Shown: positions 1-11,058 of the stretch, piece after piece
Position numbering within the stretch: the stretch's first letter is position 1
Layout: each line of letters starts with the position of its first letter
DNA from: Aedes albopictus
Lineage: Eukaryota > Arthropoda > Insecta > Diptera > Culicidae
Length of the DNA: 64,000 nt
Reading direction: 5' to 3'
Assembly (NCBI RefSeq): GCF_035046485.1
Contig: NC_085137.1
Coordinates: forward strand, 374,976,706-375,040,705
Position numbers and translations under genes: made by a program
The notes under the pieces: generated by a model
Databases searched by the model: none
What the model saw: only the letters and a program-made list of their open reading frames with translations
Told to the model about the DNA's origin: nothing

Positions 1-870
1 TAAATCATATAACCCACGCTGTTTGCACCATTTCATTGCAGAAATGGAGAATTGATCATCTCGCCATACAAAAATCCAGCTCACTACTTTCAATCTAGTA
101 CTTCACTGATTGCATCCTATTGTTTGATACACTGTAGTTGCGGTAAGAGAAAGAAAATGACATTTTACAAGCATTGAAAAGAGGGCATATGTCGAAATCA
201 ATTGAGAACCCCTGACTCACACTTCAGTGAAAGTAAGTACACATCGAAGAGCCCCCGAAAAGCAACAGGCGGCATACACCACCGACCACCGCGGTAAATC
301 AAACACAATATCGAAGCACTGAATGAGGAGAACCGAAAGCCGAATCAATGTCCTACTGTCGAGTTGTTGCGGGTGGGTGATTTCCGATAAAATTGCAGCT
401 ATCTATTGGAACGTGAAACGATAGATAACGGCGGCGGCGGTCGGTCGATAGTCGCAACATGGTTTTACTAGGGATCGTAATTAAATCGAACCCGTCGCCG
501 CGTAGTCATTGCTGCTGAGTTTCGGGCATACCCCGCATGGTGCATAGCTGTGAGTGAGTGAAAATACCAAACAGCCAACAGGTGTTGTTTGTCACGTTTT
601 TCCGAGGAAACATTGTTTTGGATGAATTGGCTTTGACGTAGTTGCGTTAAGAAGAATCGGCGAGGACATTGAAACAGTTCTGATGAAATGTTTAACACTT
701 TTATCTCTTTAACGTGTTTTGTGAACGGTTCTGAAGACATTATAATTATAAGTTTTTAGTTTATGCCTACCAGATTAAAATACATTGACTAAAAGCTTTT
801 TAATTAGGAGGCAACTACTTCGTCAAATGAGTTAATTCTCACCATACATTCTGAAAAATATACAATAAGG
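1..870. other. No supported gene; mixed-composition flank
   Basis: I see no recognisable protein, RNA gene or terminal repeat here. A GC-rich patch with CGG repeats lies at about 420-455. The only open frames are short (90 aa or fewer) and carry no recognisable motif. It could be unique host DNA, but nothing in it proves that. Confidence 0.3.
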
Positions 871-877
871 GAACATA

Positions 878-1190
878 CAGGGGGTGGCCAAAATGTTTGG
901 GATAGGCAACTTTTGTTTCTCTCACAAAAAAGTTCAACAAGCTGTAACTTTTCACAGAGTGCATCAAAAATTCTCAAATTTTGGCTGTTTGTCAACCTAT
1001 TATATGTGCATCATTGGTATCAGTTTGAGCTCGATTGATTAACTTTTCGCGAAGCTAGAACCGTTCTCGTAAAACACTATTTTTTAGAAAACTGTTTTTT
1101 TGAACTGTCATATCTCGGAAACCAGTGAAGTGCATATTTTGCAATGCATAATGTTCAACATTACGAATGCCTCAGGCCCCAATAGCTTAG
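878..1190. mobile_element. One-ended MITE remnant
   Basis: The stretch opens with TACAGGGGGTGGCCAAAATG, which closely resembles the left end of the element at about 40914 (TACAGGGGATTGACAAAATG). In both copies AGGCAA follows shortly after. I could not find a matching inverted right end, so this is probably a truncated member of the same family. The right boundary is a guess. Confidence 0.35.
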
Positions 1191-1248
1191 TAATTCGGCA
1201 GGGTACATACTGTGGATAGTCAATTCAGATTCTGAAGTACCGTCGTTG

Positions 1249-1595
1249 GGGGTGAGAATGGGTCCAAAATGCATACTTCCACATACATTGTCCAATAACT
1301 TTCCTGTCCATTAATTACGTAAGGGATTTTTTTGCGATTTTCTGTCACCCCCTCCCCCCCTTGTAAGATTTTTTGTATGAGAACCCAATATTTTTTGTAT
1401 GGCGCGTAAGATTTCTCAAACCCCCCCTCCCCCCAAAAACCCTTACGTAATTAATGGACAGCCCCTAAGCATGAAAAATTCCTTTGATCACTGGAATGTG
1501 ATCTTTTGGAATGCATGCACAAATGATGAAAAAATGCTTGGAGTTCGTTAATTTTCCTAAAAACTACAAGTGTAAAATTCACCCATTCTCACCCC
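1249..1595. mobile_element. Short-TIR MITE (GGGGTGAGAATGGGT ends)
   Basis: GGGGTGAGAATGGGT at 1249-1263 is matched by its exact inverse at 1581-1595. There is no coding capacity. The element is itself interrupted by a second palindromic MITE at 1305-1460, so it is the older of the two. I could not settle the target-site duplication. Confidence 0.6.
1305..1460. mobile_element. Nested palindromic MITE (GTCCATTAATTACGTAAGG ends)
   Basis: Inverted ends of about 21 bp, reading TGTCCATTAATTACGTAAG inward, lie at 1305-1325 and 1440-1460. Homopolymeric C/T-rich tracts sit just inside each end. It is 156 bp long with no ORF. Ends of the form GGGCTGTCCATAAATTACGTAA are common in mosquito genomes. It lies inside the 1249-1595 MITE. 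Confidence 0.7.
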
Positions 1596-2069
1596 TTCGA
1601 GGGGATGAAAGCTCACAAGTTCCAGCTGCAAGATAAAAGAAGATTTCCTCCATCAAAAAACGTTAAATTTTCCGAAAAGTTTTCACGGAATTCTGTTGTT
1701 CTAGGGAGCGAATGTGACCTGCATGATGTTGGCATTGGAAGTGCCACGGGGGAGGTGGGTTTTCCCAGCGAAGGAAAGGAATTTGTAAAATTAATGGAAA
1801 AATAAATATTTCCGCAGGGCCGACCTCCTGCAGAAAACAAAAAAAATGCATTCATTTCTAACATAACCCGTCAGAAATGAATGAAAGGTGCATGTTTGTT
1901 TCAAACATGGATAGTATTTGCATCAAATATGACGTTTGATTTGTTTCAAACAGTTTTATTTTTGTGGCCTAAACAAATTGACAATTTGTTTGTTTCTACC
2001 ACAAATATTTTTGATTCTACCATATTTTTTCCTGCGTTTCAAACGTTTCTATCGGAATGTTGGTATTGA
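1596..2069. other. No gene seen; T-rich spacer
   Basis: AT-rich DNA with T-runs and short open frames of 62-83 aa without motifs. The frames overlap on both strands and look fortuitous. No terminal repeats could be paired. Confidence 0.4.
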
Positions 2070-4253
2070 GTTATTCTCGCTGAGATCGGCCCACTTTTTA
2101 CATCTTGTCTTCAAAAATGTTTCAGATGGCGATTTTCTCAAATTTCTCGCTAAAAAGTAAGAAAAATGAATTTGATTACTCAAATTGATGGACTTCCCGT
2201 TGATTTAAGCCACAACATTTTTTGCAGACCCCTCGATTTCGATCAAATGGTGGCTCATTTAAACCGTTATAACTCGAAAGTTTCTCCAAAAACCACTTCT
2301 AAACAATATGTTGTTGTTGTACCGATGTGTTGCTTATCCTTTGACAGATACGCGTATTTCGACTACCACTTGTAATCCTCCTCAGTATTAGTTATCCACT
2401 GGATATTGTAAATAGTAGCTGTTTTGAGGTGGTTTTTGGATAAACTTTCGAGTTATAACGGTTTAAATCAGTGTTTCCAAAACTTGTTGGAGGTATCGCC
2501 CCCTTGAAGCTGAAGGAATATTTTTTCGCCCTCCCTAGGCAAGGTTTTATTTTTTCAAATAAAAGACTGAAGTTGCAAAATTTTACACATCTTGGCATGT
2601 AACGTATTAACATTTATATTTATCTCTTTTTTGTTTGTTTGCTTTTAAAAAGGATTCTTTTTTAAATCGTGTTGTGCTTAGTCAGTAAACTTGTTCATGA
2701 AACACTGAATAATCGAAATTTATGGACATTTACTATCTTCAGCAGTGTTCTATTTATAAAGGTATTTTACTGCATCCGAAAGCCAACAATTAATCATTTG
2801 TAATCAAACAAGACTAGTGACAAAATGAAAATCAATTTAATAATTATGGATAGCACAAACATAATGCTCAAGAAAGTCTCTTAGATGAAGACAAATCAAT
2901 CAATCAAATGTTCAAGGAAATTTGACACAGCCTAGATATGTATTGCAGGGATTAAAAATAGTCAGCAGTGATAACTTTTCATGATGGTTGATAATTGAAA
3001 AACCGCTGGTGGGGTCCAATTTATGGGACTTGCCCACAATAACTCATCCAATGACTGAAATTATAAAATAAATGTGCCCAAAATTGTATCCTCTTTCCAT
3101 AATAGTCCTGCATCCTACGGTTTCAGCTAGTTAGAACGAAACTAGGGGGTGGTAAGTTTTGATCACTTTGCAAAGATTAAATTCTTCGTAAAAATCAAAA
3201 CGCTTCTTGAAGGCGTTTCTGAAATACTTCAAAAACTTGACAAATTTCTGGAAATAGTTAATCAAAAATTTGAAATTTTCCTGGAAAGTCAGAAATTGTG
3301 TGACCAATTACACTACAAAAGTAATCATAATTTTCTTCCCACCAAAAACTCCTTCAGAAATTTCCTAACCAATATCACAAGCAACGTGTTTATGAAATGT
3401 TCTTGAAATTTCTTCATACATATTTATTAATGCAATCGGAAACAAACCACCTTCGAGCTGAAAGTCTCGATAATAAAGATAAGACAAAAATAATACATTT
3501 CACCTATAAATTTCAAACAAAATTTTCTGATAAGATGGAAAAAACTAACTTTCCTACATACATTTTGATAAAGTTACTTCTGATTCCGAATGGCAACCAA
3601 ACAGTGTGTTCTATCGTTCGCTAGGAGCTTCGCAAAAGCTCTTTTAGATTCCCACGGAATGTGTCTGGAAACTCTTGTATTGTATGAAGGTTCCCAACAT
3701 TTCCAACAAAACACTCAAAAATTGATTGTACACACTTACATTGGAATAACTTTGACCCGGTTTTTCAAAGGATTTTAACTTATTTGTTCATATTATTGAT
3801 GGATATGAGACATTGAAAAATCGCCCCCTTTATAGTATTTTCGCCCCCCAATTTTCATTTTGGTAATTTTCGCCCCCTTGAACTTGATTTTCGCCCACTA
3901 GGGGGCGATTTCGCCCACTTTGGGAATCACTGGTTTAAATGAACAACCATTTGACAAAAATCACAGTTGAGGTCGAAATACGTATCTGTCAAAGGATGCA
4001 AATTCTTAGTGGAATTCAAAGGAACCGTACTTAACCCGATTTTCTTTTTATTTACAGATATTCCCCTAACAAGCCCAGGTTAATCATCATAAATAATTAT
4101 GTATCTGCTCAGTGAGAGGCCCAAACAGAACTTATTAATTTGAGTAATCAAATGCATTTTCCTTACTTTTTAGCGAGGACTTTTGGAGAATCGCCACCTA
4201 AAACATTTTTGAAGACAAGGTGTAAATAGTGGGCCGGTCTCAGCGAGAATTAC
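2070..4253. mobile_element. Long-TIR element split by a hAT insertion
   Basis: The outer arms are inverted copies: about 2073-2345 matches about 3965-4250 in reverse. Shared blocks include TTCTCGCTGAGA, CTTGTCTTCAAAAATGTTT and GATTACTCAAATTRAT, and both arms carry the words CCTTTGACAGATAC and GTATTTCGAC. The left arm has an additional internal inverted pair around AACCGTTATAACTCGAAAG (about 2255-2305 versus 2425-2467). No transposase ORF is present, so it is non-autonomous. The centre is interrupted by the hAT element at 2469-3932. Confidence 0.65.
2469..3932. mobile_element. Non-autonomous hAT element, 1464 bp
   Basis: The termini are CAGTGTTTCCAAAACTTG on the left and, inverted, CAGTGATTCCCAAAGTGG on the right; CAGTG-type ends are typical of hAT elements. 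An exact 8-bp target duplication, GTTTAAAT, flanks it at 2461-2468 and 3933-3940, the length expected for hAT. Subterminal CGCCCCCTTGAA-like words recur near both ends. The interior has only short open frames (85 aa or fewer) with no recognisable transposase, BED finger or dimerisation domain. I read it as a deletion derivative mobilised in trans. Confidence 0.85.
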
Positions 4254-4291
4254 CCATGGCAATCTTTCTGGGGGGGGGGGGTTGGGGCGGA

Positions 4292-4410
4292 AACACTAGT
4301 TCATGATTTTTTCCGACATTTTGAACTGTATGAGATCTTTATCAAGGGTTCAACCCTTGGAAAAGGTCTCATATGAACCGAAACGTCGAGAAAAGTCATA
4401 AACCAGTGTT
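4292..4410. repeat. 119-bp foldback hairpin
   Basis: The sequence is a near-continuous inverted repeat centred at about 4351. The outer ends are AACACTAGTTCATGA and, inverted, AACACTGGTTTATGA; the centre is AAGGGTTCAACCCTT. It has no ORF. The left side abuts a G-run at about 4271-4281. It is most likely a tiny foldback MITE; a transcribed copy would form a stem of about 55 bp. Confidence 0.65.
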
Positions 4411-4594
4411 TTCGATTGCTCTAAAGACTGCAACGCCAATATTCCGAAGTGAAACCATCCCAGTCGTATTTCAACCAAGCATATGTTTTCCTAAATTCAT
4501 TACAATTACTGAGTGTTTCCGGTTAATTCGTTAACATCTGTGCTGAAAAGGTGAAATTTCTAGAATTTAACGAAATGAAATACAGATTGTACGT

Positions 4595-4688
4595 CGTTTC
4601 CCGGAAAACCATTTCCCGGAAAGCCATTTCCCGGAATGTCCCATTTCCCGGAATGACCATTTCCCGGAATGACCATTTCCCGGAAAAC
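4595..4688. repeat. Tandem repeat, CATTTCCCGGAA units
   Basis: Six units of 15-17 bp built on ATTTCCCGGAA, followed by AACC, AGCC or TGACC, run head to tail. A short related pair (TTTCCGGGAAATG) lies inverted at about 16950-16980. A more degenerate relative is at 13957-14092. Confidence 0.85.
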
Positions 4689-6654
4689 ATATTCAATATA
4701 AAAAAAAAACAACATTTCTAATACTTTCTTTATTTTGTAAAGATTTTTTTGCATAAAAATAATAAAAATATGTACTACTCTCAATTTGTATTAGTTTTTT
4801 TATTAGGAGTATTATGAATAATTGAAAGCTCTAAATTACGGTATGCCTCCACATTAGGTTGTCCCAAAATTGCACATGGTCAAAAAGCTTGGGGGCTCAC
4901 CCTGCAAATGATAGCTAAGGGTGTTAGAAACAAACTTTTGTATGACGGCAACTTTCAGAAATGACGTTTAGAGGTCGCCCCGGCGAGATTTTTGAAAAAT
5001 GGCCATTTTTCATAATAAATTTCATACAAATATGTTTTACCGTACAAAAATTGGCAATACCCACTATTTTTATATTTTTTACAGCTTGATATGGGTCCAA
5101 ACTTCTTGCGAAAAATGATTAACGACATGTTTTGCAGGTAACTTTTTGATACTGAATTTTTGTATTTACTAAAATTTGTCATTTTTTGATATACTGTGTA
5201 TTTTACCCATCATAAAAAGTATCTGAACCTTATGCTAATTTAAAACAATTTCCATAAAAAGATCGGAAATTTTATGAGGAAAAACTTTGCCGAAGACATA
5301 ATGGCGTTTTTTCTATCCGTTTTAGAGTTATTCACAATTTGCTATTTGATGAAATTTGAATTATTAGGTATTTTTCTAAAAATGTCACATAAGAACTTCC
5401 CAGAAACACATACAAAGTAAAAAATCACGTATGCTCAACAAGTTTTTGTCCTGATTGTGTTATGGAATTATGGTGACATCATTGATTGATTTTGATTTTT
5501 TGTTATTCAATCCCTCCATATAGAAATTACTTACAAAGATTTAAAAAAAGCTAGCTCTATCGACAAGCTTCGTACTGCCTATTGATTTTTTAAAGATATT
5601 CTCCACAAAATGTTAAATATATTTTTGCGTTTATCTTACTTTCCTGTCGATATTCTCAATTATTTTTCTACACAAAGACGTATGAGTCCTGGACCAGTGA
5701 AACAGCCCAGGAAACAGTGGCAAAGTGAATAAAGGCGAATACGTTGCTCCATACCAAATTCAAATCGCGATTACGAACATCTTACGTAAGAATACCAATA
5801 TGTATATCAATTCAAGACATTCTCAAAAACAGAGCATGTCTTTTTTGACATTTACTGATTTGAACTATCTTATCAACACCGAAAATAAGATACACCGAGG
5901 CAAATTGAAACGGGTGGGATGACATGAACCAGTGAGTTAACGTAATGTTATCCAAGGTTAGAACAATTTGATTACCATAACACATACACGGCATACAATA
6001 AGACAAGGTAGGCTATTATTGGTAAACAACATTTTTGGACATAAACAAGTGACGTCATTTTTATCGTCCTATATGTTGATCAAAATGATAGGGACTACTA
6101 GAACGTTTTATTCATGTCTTTGAACGATTAGAACAACATCATTGAACAATAAAATCAGCAAGTTTTGCGGAATGTATCACCTTCTAATTGGTATAGAAAA
6201 TGTGCCGTGCGTTTGATTGTGTATTATGCTCGTATAAACCATTGTCAGTACATAACCGTTAAAAATGCCATGGCCTACTGAAGCATCTCAAAATGGTTCC
6301 TAATGATAAAGTTTCTCGCTAGTAGGTACCTTTCTGTATCAATGAAAATGGATTTGTCAACGGAAACGAAAATTCAATAAATGATGCCACCATAATTCCT
6401 AAACACAATCAAAACAAAAACTTGTTGAACATACGTGATTTTTTACTTTGTATGTGTTTTTGGGTATTTCTTTTGTGATTTTTTTTCAAATACCTAATAA
6501 TCCCAATTTCACTAAATAGAAAATCGTGAAACGCAATGCTGTCTTCGGAAAAGTTTTTCCTCATAAAATTTCCAATCTTTTTATGGAAATTGTTTTAAAT
6601 TAGCATTAAGTTCAGATACGTTTTATGATGGGTAAAAGGCACAGTATATATTGG

Positions 6655-6890
6655 GTTTCTCATTAATGTTTAGACTACTGTGATAATTTGAGAATCCACT
6701 GAATCATCATTTCCCAGCGACATTTCACACAAATCAAACTTATTTTGTTTACCTGTTGTGCATCCGACTCCCCTGTCATGAACTCAACCGAACTTGTGTA
6801 TGCCAGCCGCTGCGAAGTCGTGTGCGAAATTCGACTGTGATGATAATGAATTTCGGCCGAGTCTAAATGGGTGCAAATGTCGCAATAAAA
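6655..6890. mobile_element. Small insertion in the right TIR arm
   Basis: Comparing the two arms of the surrounding element, the left arm is continuous where the right arm gains about 235 bp between ACAGTATAT and AAAAAATGAC. The insert has no clear inverted ends of its own, and I could not assign it to a family. A 74-residue minus-strand frame crosses it with no recognisable motif. Confidence 0.5.
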
Positions 6891-6969
6891 AAATGACAAA
6901 TTTTAGTAAATACAAAAATTTAGTATCAAAAAGTTACCTGCAAAACATGTCGTTAATTATTTTTCGCAA

Positions 6970-6984
6970 GAAATTTGGACCCAT
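6970..6984. repeat. Target-site duplication, 3' side of the I element
   Basis: GAAATTTGGACCCAT is identical to 13236-13250. It belongs to the host TIR arm: the uninterrupted left arm has the same site in reverse near 5092-5106 with one mismatch. This fixes the 3' end of the retrotransposon. Confidence 0.95.
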
Positions 6985-7371
6985 TTTTTTTTTATCTAGT
7001 TCATTTATTTGGGGCTCAATCGCGTATAACGCTTTACGGAGCCGAGGATCTTTCTTTGTACTTAATACTATACATTATACAGAGTAATAACTTTTTAATG
7101 ATATCTGTTAGTAATGGGTGGAAGCCAGGGTACTCGTGGCAGCTCGAGGTTAGAAGGTCACATTTTGAGGGATGGACAGGGTAAGGATTGGGCCAAAGGT
7201 TTCACTGCTGCTCATCCGGGGGTGAATCGCATCTTGCTAGCGAATTCGGTGCCTTGTGGTGTTGGTACCAACTTGTTGTGGGACTTGGTCTTCCGGATGG
7301 CCAGGAGTAGCTTGGTAACACAAAGAGGACAAAACAGAGAAAAAAAAACTGGAGAAGAAAACACAAGCGAA
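6985..7371 (-). other. I-element 3'UTR and A-tail
   Basis: About 380 bp lie between the ORF2 stop and the target duplication. The element ends in GAT followed by nine A residues on the minus strand. The Drosophila I factor ends instead in TAA-type repeats, so the simple A-tail is a modest difference. Confidence 0.8.
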
Positions 7372-10300
7372 TTAAACTTTTATACCAGCAGAGCGAAGAA
7401 AGTCGAAAATACATCCCATATATGTGACATCGCGGGTCCCCAACACATCTCTCACAAGAACAAAGGGTTGTCTACCTCGGGCCTCAAGGGTATCCAATAG
7501 TAGCGCTCTGGAGGCGTCATTATCCGGGCATTGCCAAACTACGTGGTCGATGTCATCATAACCGGAACCGCACTTAGTACAAACATTGCTCAACGCGAGG
7601 TTAATCCTGTGTAAATGCGCGTCTAGCGAGTAATGGTTGGACATAAGTCTTGACATCACGCGAATGAAATTGCGACTTACATCCAAACCATACCACCACA
7701 CTCGCAAAGAAACATTAGGAATAATGGAATGTAACCACCGTCCCAGCTGGTTATCTCGCCAATCATTTTGCCAACTTTGAAGAGAACTCTGGCGAACAAA
7801 ATGGAAAAATTCATCATGTGAAATTCTTCTATCATAGATCTCACCTTCCTGTGCGCCCACCTTTGCGAGAGAGTCCGCCTTCTCATTGCCATAAATTGAG
7901 CAATGTGAGGGGACCCATACAAAGGTAATCTTGTATGATCTTTCGACCAGTGCACCCATCTGCTCCCTTATTTTTGTAAGAAAGTAAGATGAATGTTTTA
8001 CAGGTTTCATCGACCGGAGTGCCTCAATCGAACTAAGGCTATCCGAGAAGATGAAGAAATGGTCTACGGGCATGTTTGAAATCATCCCCAAAGCGAAATT
8101 GATTGCTGCCAGCTCAGCAACATAAACCGAACAAGGTTCCTGAAGTTTGCGGAAGGCGGTAAAATTTTCATTGAAGACACCGAAACCAGTGGATCCATTT
8201 ATGCGAGACCCATCAGTGAAGAATCTCTTACAGGAATTGACATTTTGGTACTTTTCGTTAAAAATGCGAGGAATAGATATACATCGAAGTTGATCTGGTA
8301 TTCCATGAATAGCTTGTTTCATGGACAGATCGTATTTAACAGAGGTACTGTCATTAGTGAAGTGTACACGGGGAGGATTATAACTTGGTAGGCTTATGTC
8401 AGATGACATGTAGAACAGATAAATTCTCATGAATTTTGATTGAGTGTTCAGACTGAGCATTTCTTCGAAGTTTTCAATGACAAGTGTGTTGCTCACTCCA
8501 CACTTGATAAGTAACCTTAGCGAGAGCTCCCAGAATCGGTTCTGGAGAGGTTTCACCCCTGCCAGGACCTCAAGGCTCGCATTATGCGTTGAGTGCATAC
8601 AGCCGAGAGCAATACGCAAACAACGGTATTGAATTCGTTCCAACTTTATTAGGTGGCAGTTTGCTGCTGAGTGAAAGCAGAAAGAGCCATACTCAATAAC
8701 AGAGAGAATAGTCGTTTTGTAAAGTTTTATGAGGTCTTCCGGGTGAGCACCCCACCATGTTCCGGTAATTGTGCGTAGAAAATTGATCCTTTGTTGACAT
8801 TTTTGCACCAAATACTTGATTTGGGTACCCCAAGTGCCTTTTGAATCAAACCAGACCCCAAGGTATTTCGAAGTCAAAGACTGGTCGATTTCTATTCCCA
8901 AAAGATTGAGTTTCAGTTGGGCTGGGTTCCGCTTTCTAGAAAACACAACCAATTGAGTTTTTTGCGGAGCAAACTCGATCCCTAAATCTCTTGCCCAGAT
9001 TGACAGATTATTTAGAGAATTTTGCAATGGTCTTTGCAACATTTCTGCATGTGGGCCTTTTAGAGAAACCACAGCATCATCTGCAAGTTGTCTTAGCGTG
9101 CATTGTCCTTCCAAGCAACTATCAATGTCTTTCACGTAAAAATTATAAAGCAAGGGACTTAAACATGAGCCTTGGGGTAGGCCCATGTAACTAATTCTGG
9201 AAGTTGTCAGTTGTCCGAGATTGAAACTCATATGTTTTTCTGACAACAAATTATACAAGAAATTATTTAAAATTCCTGGAAGTCCACTATTGTGCAGTTT
9301 TTCTGACAATATTCCTATGGAAACTGAATCAAAGGCGCCCTTAATATCCAAGAAAACTGAAGCCAGTTGCTCCTTTTCCGCAAAGGCCAGTTGAATATCT
9401 GTTGAAAGCAACGCTAGACAATCGTTTGTTCCTTTGCCCTTGCGAAACCCGAATTGTGTATTTGAAAGCAAGTTATTCGATTCGACCCAATGATCGAGTC
9501 GTGATAGGATCATTTTTTCCAACAATTTCCTTAAACATGATAACATAGCAATTGGGCGGTATGAATTATGATCAGACGCTGGTTTACCAGGCTTTTGAAT
9601 AGCTATTACTTTGACCTGTCTCCATTCATGCGGAACGATGTTGTTCTCCATGAATGAGTTGAACAGGTCCAGTAATCGTCTTTTCGCGATATCTGGGAGA
9701 TTCTTTAGAAGATTGAACTTGATCATATCGCTTCCCGGAGCAGAATTGTTTGATGAAAGAAGAGCCATAGAAAGTTCCAGCATAGTGAAGGGTCTGTCCA
9801 GAGAACCGTCTCTTGGGGATGTTTCCCAAGAAATCGGTTGTGCTGGGACTGAGTCTGGGCAGACCTTTTTCGCGAAGCTGAATATCCAACGGTTGGAGTA
9901 TTCGTCACTCTCATTAGAAGAAGAGCGGTTTCGCATGTTGCGAGCCACTCTCCAAAGCGTTGTCATTGAAGTTTCTCTTGAGAGACCCTCAATGAAGTGT
10001 CGCCAATAACTACGCTTCTTCGCTTTCAGCAGGTTTCTCAGCTGTCTTTCGAGCTTTGCGTACTCTTGATAAAGATCTGAGGTACCGTGCCTACGAAAAG
10101 TTTTGAAAGCATCAGATTTTTTAAGATACAACTGGGTGCAATCATCATCCCAGCCTAGTGTGGCTGGTCTTCTTTTGAAGGTTGCACTTGGAACACGTCG
10201 TTTTTGTGATTCTAATGCACTCTTATATATCAGTTCAGACAGGAATCGATACTCATCCAAAGGTGGGAGGGGATTGAATGATTCGATGCCAAAAGATACC

Positions 10301-11058
10301 GCTTCTGCATACTTTTGCCAATCGATATTCCTTGTGAGGTCAAAAGGAACCTGAATTGGATGGTCTGACCTTTCACTATTATGCTTTATGGTGGTTATAA
10401 TGGGTAAGTGATCACTACCATGAGGATCCTCGATTACCTTCCACAAGCAATCGAATGATAGTGAACTTGACCCCAGTGATAGGTCGAGACGACTTTCTTT
10501 GCCGTCAGATGCAATACGTGTCACTTCACCTGTATTTAAAATGTTCAAATTGAAATCGTCGCACAAATCATAGAAAATGGCCGCTCTATTATCGTCATAT
10601 GGTTCGCCCCACCATGTACCATGCGCGTTCATATCACCCAGAATTAGAACTGGATGTGATAGTGCAGAAACCGCATTCCAAAGATGACGGCGGTTAATTG
10701 AAATTCTTGGAGGAATGTAAACGGAAGCTACGCAAAGTTCTTTACCCTTTACGTTTATTTGGCAAGCGACGATTTCTACGCCAGGATGAGTCGCGATTGG
10801 AATTCTATAAAATGAGTAAGTCTTTTTGATCCCCAAAAGAACTCCCCCATAATGGTCACCTCTATCCTGGCGTATAATGTTAAAATCGTGGAAGTTGAGT
10901 TCATCTTCAGAAGAAAGCCATGTTTCACAAAGGGCAAATATATCACAATCAGAGTTGTGAATCAAAAACTTAAACAGGTCTAATTTAGGTTTTAGACTAT
11001 GACAGTTCCACTGTAGCACAGTGATCATATCTTGTACCTCACTTGATGAATTATCCAT
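7372..11058 (-). CDS. I-clade ORF2: endonuclease, reverse transcriptase, RNase H
   Basis: This enzyme nicks target DNA and reverse-transcribes the element RNA at the nick. I use the ATG at 11058, giving 1228 residues, because it overlaps the ORF1 stop (ATGGATAA). An in-frame ATG seven codons upstream would add MLRSYLS. Domains in order: an APE-type endonuclease at about 15-225, with WNC at 17-19, CETW at 44-47, GDMNAH at 141-146, RLDLSL near 190 and GSDH at 214-217; a reverse transcriptase at about 480-740, with FLDIKGAFD at 569-577 and LADD at 658-661; an RNase H at about 945-1075, with acidic residues D949, E982, D1006 and D1062; and a zinc-knuckle-like C-x2-C-x8-H-x4-C at 1160-1177. All catalytic positions I can check are present and there is no frameshift or internal stop, so it may encode active enzyme. 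Confidence 0.95.
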   Translation of the reverse strand: MDNSSSEVQDMITVLQWNCHSLKPKLDLFKFLIHNSDCDIFALCETWLSSEDELNFHDFNIIRQDRGDHYGGVLLGIKKTYSFYRIPIATHPGVEIVACQINVKGKELCVASVYIPPRISINRRHLWNAVSALSHPVLILGDMNAHGTWWGEPYDDNRAAIFYDLCDDFNLNILNTGEVTRIASDGKESRLDLSLGSSSLSFDCLWKVIEDPHGSDHLPIITTIKHNSERSDHPIQVPFDLTRNIDWQKYAEAVSFGIESFNPLPPLDEYRFLSELIYKSALESQKRRVPSATFKRRPATLGWDDDCTQLYLKKSDAFKTFRRHGTSDLYQEYAKLERQLRNLLKAKKRSYWRHFIEGLSRETSMTTLWRVARNMRNRSSSNESDEYSNRWIFSFAKKVCPDSVPAQPISWETSPRDGSLDRPFTMLELSMALLSSNNSAPGSDMIKFNLLKNLPDIAKRRLLDLFNSFMENNIVPHEWRQVKVIAIQKPGKPASDHNSYRPIAMLSCLRKLLEKMILSRLDHWVESNNLLSNTQFGFRKGKGTNDCLALLSTDIQLAFAEKEQLASVFLDIKGAFDSVSIGILSEKLHNSGLPGILNNFLYNLLSEKHMSFNLGQLTTSRISYMGLPQGSCLSPLLYNFYVKDIDSCLEGQCTLRQLADDAVVSLKGPHAEMLQRPLQNSLNNLSIWARDLGIEFAPQKTQLVVFSRKRNPAQLKLNLLGIEIDQSLTSKYLGVWFDSKGTWGTQIKYLVQKCQQRINFLRTITGTWWGAHPEDLIKLYKTTILSVIEYGSFCFHSAANCHLIKLERIQYRCLRIALGCMHSTHNASLEVLAGVKPLQNRFWELSLRLLIKCGVSNTLVIENFEEMLSLNTQSKFMRIYLFYMSSDISLPSYNPPRVHFTNDSTSVKYDLSMKQAIHGIPDQLRCISIPRIFNEKYQNVNSCKRFFTDGSRINGSTGFGVFNENFTAFRKLQEPCSVYVAELAAINFALGMISNMPVDHFFIFSDSLSSIEALRSMKPVKHSSYFLTKIREQMGALVERSYKITFVWVPSHCSIYGNEKADSLAKVGAQEGEIYDRRISHDEFFHFVRQSSLQSWQNDWRDNQLGRWLHSIIPNVSLRVWWYGLDVSRNFIRVMSRLMSNHYSLDAHLHRINLALSNVCTKCGSGYDDIDHVVWQCPDNDASRALLLDTLEARGRQPFVLVRDVLGTRDVTYMGCIFDFLRSAGIKV

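Noticed and set aside
4955..5182. 75-aa frame also seen in the right arm of the same element
   Set aside because: Its presence in both arms follows from the terminal inverted repeat, so shared sequence does not show coding.
7677..9889. Short frames in other phases inside the retrotransposon ORF2
   Set aside because: They overlap the intact 1228-residue ORF2 and have no motif of their own.
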